64,000 nucleotides of DNA, taken from contig CP071032.1 of the NCBI GenBank assembly GCA_017134815.1, positions 744,001 to 808,000 of the forward strand, in the 5' to 3' direction. The stretch's first letter is position 1; every line of letters begins with the position of its first letter. Below, one piece after another: positions 43,971 to 51,735 of this stretch. Source of the DNA: Lentisphaerota bacterium (lineage in GTDB: Bacteria > Verrucomicrobiota > Lentisphaeria > Victivallales > Victivallaceae). Both the position numbers and the translations under genes were made by a program. Below the pieces are notes generated by a model. The model was given only the letters and a program-made list of their open reading frames with translations, did not search any database and had not been told where the DNA came from.

Positions 43971-45236
43971 ATGAGGAAACTAGTATTTGAACTTCTTGCA
44001 ATTATTTGTATTATAATACCTTTTACCCTAATGGGCAACAACATTCATGAGCTTACTAAATCTAAGTGTATTTTAATACCTCCATCAATTGCAGAAAATG
44101 GTAGAAGCTTTGTATATGTGGGGATTGACTCAAAAAATAACGGTCCAGCAATATTTATTTCAAGACTAAAGAATGATGGGAGCTTTTCTCCACCGACTGT
44201 TGCAGTAAATACTCGAAGTATAGGTGAAGGTCTTGAAACGTATTTTAGAACATTTCACGCTAAACATGGTGAATGGGCAGCGACTAAATTTAGACCAGCA
44301 GGTGGGTTTAGTTCACCAACTATCCAGGATAATATAATCACCTTCAGCGCTAACCTTAAAGATTTACGTAAGGGCATCTTTTATGCCATTCAACAGTCAG
44401 GCAAATGGAAAGTCTACCCAATTGCATTACAAGGCCAAAAAGCTCCTGACACTGCTGGTCTAACTTTTCAAGATTTTGATGCACCATATATAACTACAAA
44501 TTCAGAGGCAATATTTCTTGCGAGCTTGAGTAATGAGAAGAACATTATTTACTCATTTAACGTACTTCCTGAAAGTAAAAAGAAGAGATTTTCAATACTG
44601 TGTAAGTCTAGTAAAAATAAAGATAACTTCTTTGACATATCAGTCGCCAAGGGAACATTTGCAGTTCCAGCTTCTGACGTTTCAGAAAATACTTATATGT
44701 ATATTTTTAATAGAGCTAGCAGAAAGCTCATTAAGACTGTGCCTAAAATATACAAAGGTTTACCAGTTGGCCAGAAAATATTCTTTAGAGGTCCATCTTT
44801 TTTTGATGGTAAATTGGCATACTCTGCTTATATATTAAAAGGTAAAAATAAAAAATACACATATGCTATTTATTCAAATGCCGGAGGGAATACATTTTCA
44901 GAGCCGGTGGTGATTTCAGGCAAACTAATAAAATCTCTAAATGATAAATTTTCTACAGTAATTCACCCAACATTATTCATTAAAAATAAAAAAGCTTTTA
45001 TTGTTTTTATGGGCCAATTAATTGGAAAGAATAACAGAGCTGGGGTGTTCTTAGCTACTATCAAGAACGGTAATGTCAAAATTAGTCCCATTGCGATACC
45101 AGATCAAAAGATTGCAAAAGATAAGGTAATTGAAAGTGCAGGTGTAGGTGCAGTTTGTATTAGAAATAATATTGTGCCTTTAGCTTTAAAGCTTAAAAAT
45201 GGGGATAATGTAATCGCGTTTACTAAGGTATATTGA
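43971..45236 (+). CDS. secreted protein, element paralogue 1 of the chromosomal 6017-7279 gene
   Basis: The 421-residue protein has the signal MRKLVFELLAIICIIIPFTL. It aligns end to end with the chromosomal copy: SKCILIPPSIAENGRSFVYV against KSIFLPPSIAENGKSFVYTG, FDAPYITTNSEAIF in both, then SILCKS, FFDISVA, YAIYSNAGGN and a C-terminal AVCIRNNIVPLALKL. It is closer to the chromosomal copy than paralogue 2 is. ATG 43971 with GGGAG aligns with the chromosomal start. DNA is AT-rich, so the copy is old or was acquired through a different genome. It lies in tandem with paralogue 2, both rightward, near the right end of the element. Confidence 0.85.
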   Translation: MRKLVFELLAIICIIIPFTLMGNNIHELTKSKCILIPPSIAENGRSFVYVGIDSKNNGPAIFISRLKNDGSFSPPTVAVNTRSIGEGLETYFRTFHAKHGEWAATKFRPAGGFSSPTIQDNIITFSANLKDLRKGIFYAIQQSGKWKVYPIALQGQKAPDTAGLTFQDFDAPYITTNSEAIFLASLSNEKNIIYSFNVLPESKKKRFSILCKSSKNKDNFFDISVAKGTFAVPASDVSENTYMYIFNRASRKLIKTVPKIYKGLPVGQKIFFRGPSFFDGKLAYSAYILKGKNKKYTYAIYSNAGGNTFSEPVVISGKLIKSLNDKFSTVIHPTLFIKNKKAFIVFMGQLIGKNNRAGVFLATIKNGNVKISPIAIPDQKIAKDKVIESAGVGAVCIRNNIVPLALKLKNGDNVIAFTKVY

Positions 45237-45444
45237 AAATCCTTATTATAGGATGTCCAAAGATAAAAATCTACCATTGAGGAAAATTCTCACTGATAGA
45301 GCTCCTTTAATTAAAGCAATGCACTACAGTAAAATTATTCTTCAAAAAAAACAGCCGTACTTAGTTTAAAACTTGGCTTAAGCATCAACAACTAAAGAAA
45401 AGGATATATAGAACAAAACTATGAATTTATTAAAAGGGGGTATA

Positions 45445-46713
45445 ATGAAATTTTTTCACACTGTTTTAATACTTATTACTGGTATGATACCTTATTTAGC
45501 ATTCAGCTATGAAATTAAGGAGCTTGCACTTTCAAAGCATATGATTACATCAGCATCAATATCAGAAGATGGTAAACAGCTTGTTTACCTTGGAAATGAT
45601 CCTGAAACTAATACCGAAGCAATTTTTGTTTCCGATGTCACAGAAAAAGGAGAATTTTCTAAACCAAGCTTAGCTGTCAACTCCCGGAATTTGGCCGAGG
45701 GGCTTAAAGAGTATTTTAGTAAATTTATTGCCAAAAGAAATAAGTGCTTTTTACCAGAGCTTAAACCGTCTGGAGACTTTAGCTTGCCAACTGTCTACGA
45801 TAAGATTATTTCATTTAGTGCCTCTTTAGTAAACTTACGTAAAGGTCTATTTTACGCAATAAAGAACGGTGATAAATGGAAAGTTTATCCAATTATTTTG
45901 CAAGGGAAAACTGCTCCTGGGAAAGGCAAATTAAAAATTCATGACCTTACACACCCTAGTATGACAATAAACTCAGAAGTTATATTTATTGCCACCTTGA
46001 GTGATGAGTCCGAAGTTGTTTATGCAGTAAAGCTAATTCCAGAAGAAAAAATAAAGAAAAAGCAGTTCGTGATATTATATGAATCTAATAGAATTAGGCA
46101 CAGCTTTTGTGATGTGTCAGTATCACAAGGATCTTTTGCATTGTCAGCAAGAAATTTTTTCAATAGAAGGCATATGTATATTTTTGATAGATCAAATAGA
46201 AAACTTGTGAAAACAATGCCTGAAAAATGTAAAGGATTGCAGCAATGTAAAAGAACATTCTGGCAAATGTTATCATTGCATAAAGGTAAACTAGCCTGTT
46301 GCGCCCATGCTGCACTAAAAACTAAGAATAGAAACTATCGCCATGCCATTTACTCAAATGCAGGAGGTAATGACTTTTCAGAACCTGTGGTATTATCAGA
46401 TAAGTTAATCAGACCTATAAATGGAAAGTTCTCTAGAATTATTAAACCTACATTATTTATAAAAAATAATATCGCTTACATAAGCTTCATGGGACAGCTA
46501 TTAAAAGAAAATAATTATGGAGTGTACCTTGCCATAATCGATAGTGGTAGAATTGATATTAGGCCAATTGCCGTGCCTGGGCAAAGATTAGCAGAGAATA
46601 AGGTAATCAGACATGCTAGTGTAGGTAGTGTTGGAATCACAAATGGAATAATACCGCTAATAGTTAAATATAAAAATGGCGATAACGTGATTGCTGTAAC
46701 TAAGGTATTTTAA
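45445..46713 (+). CDS. secreted protein, element paralogue 2
   Basis: The 422-residue protein has the signal MKFFHTVLILITGMIPYLAF. It shares with its neighbour LAVNSRNLAEGLKEYF-like, NLRKGLFYAIKNGDKWKVYP, TINSEVIFIATLSDE and HAIYSNAGGNDFSEPVVLS, but is more diverged. For example, SITTSAS replaces the PPSIAENG region and several Cys residues are new. AGGGGG precedes ATG 45445. The tandem pair plus the chromosomal copy make a three-member family. A strong terminator follows at 46923. Confidence 0.85.
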   Translation: MKFFHTVLILITGMIPYLAFSYEIKELALSKHMITSASISEDGKQLVYLGNDPETNTEAIFVSDVTEKGEFSKPSLAVNSRNLAEGLKEYFSKFIAKRNKCFLPELKPSGDFSLPTVYDKIISFSASLVNLRKGLFYAIKNGDKWKVYPIILQGKTAPGKGKLKIHDLTHPSMTINSEVIFIATLSDESEVVYAVKLIPEEKIKKKQFVILYESNRIRHSFCDVSVSQGSFALSARNFFNRRHMYIFDRSNRKLVKTMPEKCKGLQQCKRTFWQMLSLHKGKLACCAHAALKTKNRNYRHAIYSNAGGNDFSEPVVLSDKLIRPINGKFSRIIKPTLFIKNNIAYISFMGQLLKENNYGVYLAIIDSGRIDIRPIAVPGQRLAENKVIRHASVGSVGITNGIIPLIVKYKNGDNVIAVTKVF

Positions 46714-46922
46714 ATACCTGTCACCATAATAACTCATTACAAAGCCAAATCGTATAAGATCTTTTCCAGTGAACCGTTCTTTGAAGAAGAGATGAATATT
46801 GATTCAACTCACGGGAAAATGACTATCACTAAAAAGAGGGTCGAATATGATAGAAAGTGAACATCGCAGATTTTACAATGTCTAAATTTTAAGAATGTTT
46901 TCTCTCTCTCCTCCTTTTACTG

Positions 46923-46960
46923 AAGCCTTCCGATTACCCCGTCGGAAGGCTTTACTTTTT
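46923..46960 (+). terminator. intrinsic terminator near the right end of the element
   Basis: An 11-bp stem (AAGCCTTCCGA / TCGGAAGGCTT) with an 8-base loop is followed by TACTTTTT. Confidence 0.88.
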
Positions 46961-47000
46961 AAAAGGAACGTCAGGCGGTGTCAGACGGTAGCAGTTGGGA

Positions 47001-47030
47001 GCTCTATCTGATAGGATATATATAGGTTTT
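47001..47030. repeat. inner-end repeat, right copy
   Basis: Partner of 10448-10477 (27 of 30 bases identical, same orientation), 104 bases inside the right attachment core. Confidence 0.65.
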
Positions 47031-47124
47031 GGTTTTTATTGCAAAAAATAATCAATAAAATTATATATACTTAAGATATTTACTACAAACATAATAGACA
47101 ACTTAACATAATAGTATTTTGGCT

Positions 47125-47886
47125 TTAAACAATCTGATATTTCATCATGTGCTCCTTGCTCAAAGGAATATCAGAAACCCCGAAATGAGCATCAAAAGCA
47201 GTATCCCCCCGGCCCGGATAGTGTTTCAGGCAACCGATTACATTTGATGACTTAAGTCCCTGTAATGCTGCTCTGGCACAGCCGATCACAACCTCAGTAT
47301 CCTCACAATATGACCGGGTATAAATTTCCGGGTTGGCTGGGTTGACATTTACATCAACAACCGGAGAATGTATCCAGTCAATGCCAATTGCCTTAAGCTG
47401 TTTTCCCAGGGCCGCCGACGTTTTTTTAATAAGTTCGCAGTCACCCAGGTGTCCCAGACCCATTGTCGCAGGCAGGCAGAGCATACCCGGCGGCGTGAAA
47501 TCGCCGCCGGCGGACTCATAATCAGCCACCATATGCAGCGGCAGGCCGAGGCCTTTACGCTCAAATGCCAGCTTGCGCAGTTTGTTCAGAGTTGCAGCGT
47601 ACTCAACAGCAGTTGCCCGCATTGGCGGAATATCCATATTAAATATCTTTTCCCGGAATGAGGGCTCTCGATTGACGTTTTCAACCCCGGGCGCACCGTC
47701 AGGCAGATAGCGGATAAACTTTCTGGCAAGGTGCGGAGAAAGGCGCAGACCGCCCAGCCCGTACTGTTCAATAAATTCTACTAATTCAGGCTCCACAAAT
47801 GTACCGGTAAGCCCCAGAACCATCATTTGAGCGACCTTTTCCTCAACTGATAAACTGGTGAGTAGAGAATCGAAGTTCACTGTCAT
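47125..47886 (-). pseudogene. 5' part of the GH3 beta-N-acetylhexosaminidase gene, split by the element
   Basis: 253 codons cover the start of the TIM-barrel domain of a NagZ-type enzyme: VEEKVAQMMVLGLTG, DWIHSPVVDVNVNPANPE and the catalytic loop KHYPGRGDTAFDAH (Lys221, His222). After Tyr250 the frame enters element DNA and stops after three foreign codons (QIV). The missing half, with the nucleophile Asp, is at 9385-10356. The fragment still has the operon promoter and regulator upstream, so a truncated, inactive protein may be made. Excision of the element would restore the gene exactly. The intact enzyme would release N-acetylhexosamines from peptidoglycan or chitin fragments. Confidence 0.93.
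47135..47154. repeat. attR core (20-bp direct repeat)
   Basis: Identical to 10337-10356. It lies within the 3' end of the 5' GH3 fragment, right after the HMMKY codons. Confidence 0.95.
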
Positions 47887-47999
47887 TTTTCATAATCCTT
47901 TTGCTGAAAATTCGATTTTAAAGCAATATTACTTTAAAATTTAATCAATATGTGCGTGGTCAAATCTTGAAATTTTTTAAAGTCACCTGCAGCAGTCTG

Positions 48000-49082
48000 T
48001 CATAATGACCCCCTGTCGATGAATTTTGTTTTGAAAGTTATGCCCGGCAGCGAATTCATTTGATTTCGCAGCATTTTCCCCAGCATACCAACTGCAGTTT
48101 CGCCAATTTTATGCATCGGTGTCTCACATACCGTCAAAGGCGGCTCATAGCTTGAAGCCTCCGGAATGCCAGTACTTCCGGCCATGCCCACCTGCCCCGG
48201 CACAGCCAAACAGCGCTTTCTGCAAATTTCCATCACTCCAGCAAGAGCAGTGTCCCCGTAAGCAAATACTGCCAGCGGAAAAAGCTCATCCTCCTGCTCC
48301 TGTAAAAATTTTTCAAACACCTGTGCAGCATCATAACTCCTGATTGAAGCACAACTGCGGATATACAGGTCAGCCGGGTCTACACCGTGCCTGAACAGGC
48401 TTTCCATAAAACCACGCAGTTTACAGTCACTCCCGGCTCCTGCGGTGGTCAGGTAAAGGTAGTTTCTGTAGTGTCTGCCTGAAGCGTAAGCCGCTATTTC
48501 AGATGCTCCGCCGTAGTAATCGGCAGTAACGTAATTAAGTTCGTAATCATCAATTCTGTTTATCGTAACAAAAGGCTTGCGGCACTTGCGTAATGACGGA
48601 AGCAGCACGCTGCCGAGAATCGGAGTAAGGCAAATGAAAGCATCATATTCAGAAACAATTTTATCAAAACAGAAAATACCTGTTTTATCGTTTTTAAGCG
48701 CCAGCATTGTCCAGGTTGCATCTTCTGTCATCAGCCGCTTCTGAATGCCCTGCAGGACATTGCCGGCCCAGGGCATTTCCCTGTAGTTAAACAGGCCTTC
48801 TGTATTGACTGAAGTGAAAAGAATTGCAATCCTTCCGGCAACCCCAGTCTGAACAAACTCCTGTACAACAGGTTTTTTACCGCGGGAGGTCTTTATGAGT
48901 GAGGCCTCCGCCATGTCCTGGAGTACACGCCGCGCGGTAATCTGACTCACCCCGAACATTTCAACAATATCGTTGAGACTGTAAAAACAATCTCCGGGCT
49001 TGAACTGCCCGGAATTCAATTCTTTCAACAGCTCTTTCCTGATTTGCTCATAGAGTGGTATTGCGGAATCTTTCTCTATCAT
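48000..49082 (-). CDS. GntR-type wHTH / LacI-type sensor transcription regulator
   Basis: The 360-residue regulator has a GntR winged helix at about 1-75 (IPLYEQIRKELLKELNSGQF, VSQITARRVLQDMAEASLI). It is fused to a periplasmic-binding-protein-like effector domain at about 85-355 (RIAILFTSVN, FVTINRIDDYELNYVTADY, AVFAYGDTALAGVMEICRKR, PGQVGMAGSTG). This hybrid is common in Lentisphaerota and other carbohydrate degraders and usually senses a sugar. It is the first gene of the regulator-GH3-HAD operon and lies 113 bases before the GH3 start. A near-consensus promoter overlapped by a 32-bp palindrome lies upstream, so autoregulation is likely. Confidence 0.9.
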   Translation of the reverse strand: MIEKDSAIPLYEQIRKELLKELNSGQFKPGDCFYSLNDIVEMFGVSQITARRVLQDMAEASLIKTSRGKKPVVQEFVQTGVAGRIAILFTSVNTEGLFNYREMPWAGNVLQGIQKRLMTEDATWTMLALKNDKTGIFCFDKIVSEYDAFICLTPILGSVLLPSLRKCRKPFVTINRIDDYELNYVTADYYGGASEIAAYASGRHYRNYLYLTTAGAGSDCKLRGFMESLFRHGVDPADLYIRSCASIRSYDAAQVFEKFLQEQEDELFPLAVFAYGDTALAGVMEICRKRCLAVPGQVGMAGSTGIPEASSYEPPLTVCETPMHKIGETAVGMLGKMLRNQMNSLPGITFKTKFIDRGSL

Positions 49083-49105
49083 TTTGGCCTTGGAAATTAT
49101 TTAAA

Positions 49106-49149
49106 AATAACTATGTATATAATTATACAAAGTTATTTTATTTTGTCAA
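49106..49149 (-). promoter_or_regulatory. sigma-70 promoter of the regulator with overlapping palindromic operator
   Basis: On the minus strand: TTGACA (49144-49149), a 16-base spacer and TATAAT (49122-49127). A near-palindrome (49106-49137, arms AATAACT / AGTTATT around TGTATA-TAAT-TATACA) covers the -10 box and start region. The start codon lies at 49082. Binding here by the regulator would block its own transcription. Confidence 0.8.
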
Positions 49150-49745
49150 TACCGTTGAATATGATTCCGTGTTAATACTCATGATTATACTATGCTGTCA
49201 AAACTATGAAAAATCTGGATTCTCAAAAGTGAATTTTTTTAGTGAATATAAAAAAGATGAGGTTTATTAGCTGCACCTGCTCGATTCAGAAAAAAATTCC
49301 AGCTCCATTAAAGTATTAAATATCTTTATCATAATATATATACCTATTTAAGCTTTTTTTTAAATAAAGTCGACATTTCAGTAACTGCAAAATAATCCAA
49401 TAATTAAAATTACAACCTTTTTATTAACGCAAAGTGAAAATGATCAGCACAACAGGAACAAAAAACCTCCTGCTGTTTACTATTTCGGTAAGTGATGAAA
49501 GGGACTGAATTTTACTCCGGGTGTAAAAGACCAAAACAGCTGCCATAGCCGCAATGCTGCAGTTTAAGAATACAGTAACAAACTTTATTTCTGATTATTT
49601 TTAAACAATCTGAAAATATTTACCCTTGAGGCTCCCTCATTTTTTCTTTGCGTATTGAAAATCTGAACGTCAGCAAAGAAACAGTTCAATCAAGAATCAG
49701 TATATCCACTCTTAATAAATAATACAATTGAATGGAGAAATTGAG
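49150..49745. other. intergenic region without a recognised gene
   Basis: AT-rich, with only short unsupported frames. The promoter of the following rightward gene should lie near its end, but none is clear. Confidence 0.4.
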
Positions 49746-51530
49746 ATGCCCGACAAATATCAAAACCTGCAGATGGCCATTTGTGACCTGACCATGAACC
49801 TCGACTTTGGCAATTACTATGAAATTCTTAAACCTGAAAAGGGCCTCTGCTTTGGTTTATCATACATGTGGCAGCAGGCTCTACTCGCTGATGGCCTGAC
49901 TTCCTTTTTTGCCAAAATGGATATTCTGACTCAAACATATCCTACTCTTGACGATCAATTTCAACCCAAAACCCTGAGCCAGCTGATTAACGATGCGAGA
50001 GAGAAAGTAAAAAGCAGTACCCCTTTAAACCAAAAGGATAAGCTATACCTGAGCATTCTTTCATTTCTTGACGGTATTATCCTGTATCACTCTCCAAGCA
50101 AGTCTTCCATGTACCTTGACCGGGCTGACACAGATTTGTTTACTCAGAACTGTGAGAAAGCCTCTAAATATGTGATGAATGATACCCTTTACAACGGGCA
50201 AGATGGAATTTTAGTACCGATGACAAAATGCTTTGACCGCCCTTTTATCGGAACTAAAAATGAGTATGTTGCTATCATAAAATCTGTTGTCGAAAGTGCA
50301 ATGCAGATGAATATCCCTTTCTGCATTCAAATGGGCTCTGAAAACCATGCTATTGCGCTCGGAGTTATAAACGGCAAGATGCACCTTTATGATGCAAATG
50401 CCTTATTTCACAATGTCTACTATTACCCACTCCATAAAACCGGGTTCGATTCTCCAGCTTATGCTGAATGCGTAAACGGTATTTTCTTTGCTTTTCGCCA
50501 AACGGAAACACTGGCTATCAACATTTCAGTGTTTATCCGTCCTGAAGATGCTGATAAGAAATTGTCTGTAATGAATAATATGTTTTCCAAGCAGATAGCC
50601 AGAACAATGACAGACAAATTGATAAAAAAATTAAAAGACTACCCGGATATATATAAATGGCAGTTGAATCACCAAAGTGCACGTGCCAGCTTCACTGCAC
50701 AGCAGCTTGAAAGAATTGACAACTTTGTCGTTTTAAAAGAATTCCTTACCGAAGAAAGACAACTTTGCTGCGGTAATACTGTTCTCAGTTGTAAATACAC
50801 TCACTATAACGGCAGCAGACCCGCAGCCAGAAACGGCAAAGAAGCATATTATCATATTATTGACAACGCCCTGAACGAACTTTTAAGCATCACCATGCAC
50901 AACGAACAGGAAAAATATGACAAGTATTTTTTGCCTAAAGCAATCGAAAGAAAACGTCATTTAAAAACTCTATTTCTTTATATGGCCTGCTGTAAAGGTC
51001 ATATCGATGTTGTCAAAAGGCTTTTGCAGGAACCGGATATCGACCCTTCCCAGGTTGACTCAACAAAATCAACTCCACTTTTCATAGCCTGCCAGAACGG
51101 ACACCTTGAAGTGGTTAGAGAACTTCTAAAACACAGCCTCAAACAATTGAATCAAGTTGATAAGGAAGGAGCCAGCCCATTATACGTAGCCAGTCAGAAC
51201 GGACATTCAGCGATAGTCAGAGTCCTGTTGAGGCAGCCTTACATAAACATTTATACAGCAGTAGATGGCTCACCACCGCTTCATGCGGCTGCCAAATTCG
51301 GATACGCAGAAGTGGTCTGGCAGCTTATTAACTGTAGAGGAGCAGATATAAATCAGGCAACTTCCAACGGCACAACCGCACTGGTACTTGCCAGTGATAA
51401 AGGTCACGACAATGTAATATTAACCCTGATGAAAAAATACCCGCGACGGTCATGGAATTTCAACGAGTATGAGGTATATAAAGGCAAAGACCCCAAAGTA
51501 AAAGAGATGCTCAGGGTATTCTGCTCTTAA
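49746..51530 (+). CDS. ankyrin-repeat protein with a YopT/C58-like cysteine protease domain
   Basis: The protein has about 594 residues. The N-terminal part resembles C58-type papain-fold proteases: PEKGLCFGLSYMWQQALLAD (candidate Cys35), SENHAIALGVING (His201) and KMHLYDANALFH (Asp216) are in the order Cys-His-Asp. Residues about 395-565 hold roughly five ankyrin repeats, such as TPLFIACQNGHLEVVRELLK and SPLYVASQNGHSAIVRVLL. No signal peptide is visible. ATG 49746 with GGAG is preferred over a TTG at 49728. Such combinations occur in effectors of host-associated bacteria; a role in host interaction is inferred, and no secretion system is seen nearby. Confidence 0.7.
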   Translation: MPDKYQNLQMAICDLTMNLDFGNYYEILKPEKGLCFGLSYMWQQALLADGLTSFFAKMDILTQTYPTLDDQFQPKTLSQLINDAREKVKSSTPLNQKDKLYLSILSFLDGIILYHSPSKSSMYLDRADTDLFTQNCEKASKYVMNDTLYNGQDGILVPMTKCFDRPFIGTKNEYVAIIKSVVESAMQMNIPFCIQMGSENHAIALGVINGKMHLYDANALFHNVYYYPLHKTGFDSPAYAECVNGIFFAFRQTETLAINISVFIRPEDADKKLSVMNNMFSKQIARTMTDKLIKKLKDYPDIYKWQLNHQSARASFTAQQLERIDNFVVLKEFLTEERQLCCGNTVLSCKYTHYNGSRPAARNGKEAYYHIIDNALNELLSITMHNEQEKYDKYFLPKAIERKRHLKTLFLYMACCKGHIDVVKRLLQEPDIDPSQVDSTKSTPLFIACQNGHLEVVRELLKHSLKQLNQVDKEGASPLYVASQNGHSAIVRVLLRQPYINIYTAVDGSPPLHAAAKFGYAEVVWQLINCRGADINQATSNGTTALVLASDKGHDNVILTLMKKYPRRSWNFNEYEVYKGKDPKVKEMLRVFCS

Positions 51531-51543
51531 TCAAAGCTTTTTT

Positions 51544-51582
51544 ACAGGTTCAAGTTGCTCACATGAAAAAACTTGAACCTGT
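51544..51582 (+). terminator. 13-bp-stem hairpin after the ankyrin gene
   Basis: ACAGGTTCAAGTT pairs with AACTTGAACCTGT. The hairpin starts 14 bases after the stop, but only TCTC follows, so termination may be weak. Confidence 0.6.
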
Positions 51583-51735
51583 TCTCTGCACCCATAAAAA
51601 ATTATACCTGTTGTAATATCGCTGTTTTAGATTATTTTAACTGCAGGAAGGAGAGGGTTAAATACTGCTGAGACACACTTGTTTCAGTAAATTATAAACT
51701 GTTTGAGCACGCGACTGTTTTAGAGGTCAATTAAC

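Larger units (their letters stand above)
10337..47154. mobile_element. integrated phage-derived element (36.8 kb) disrupting a GH3 gene
   Basis: The element is bounded by an identical 20-bp direct repeat. A tyrosine integrase gene lies 125 bases inside the left repeat. Removing one repeat plus the interior restores an intact GH3 reading frame, which fixes both ends. Contents include a repressor, an AlpA-like protein, an antirepressor, RecE/RecT, replication genes, a large terminase, fragments of head-tail and baseplate genes, and many cargo genes. No portal, capsid, tail-sheath, tail-tube or lysis genes were found. It is best read as a decayed prophage, or a prophage-derived island, that keeps its excision and early modules. 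Whether it still excises is unknown. Confidence 0.95.

Noticed and set aside
46735..46860. Possible transposase remnant (FFEEEMNIDSTHGKMTITKK)
   Set aside because: A faint resemblance to an ISAs1-type EHGRIE block, but too short and with no inverted repeats or other domain pieces.
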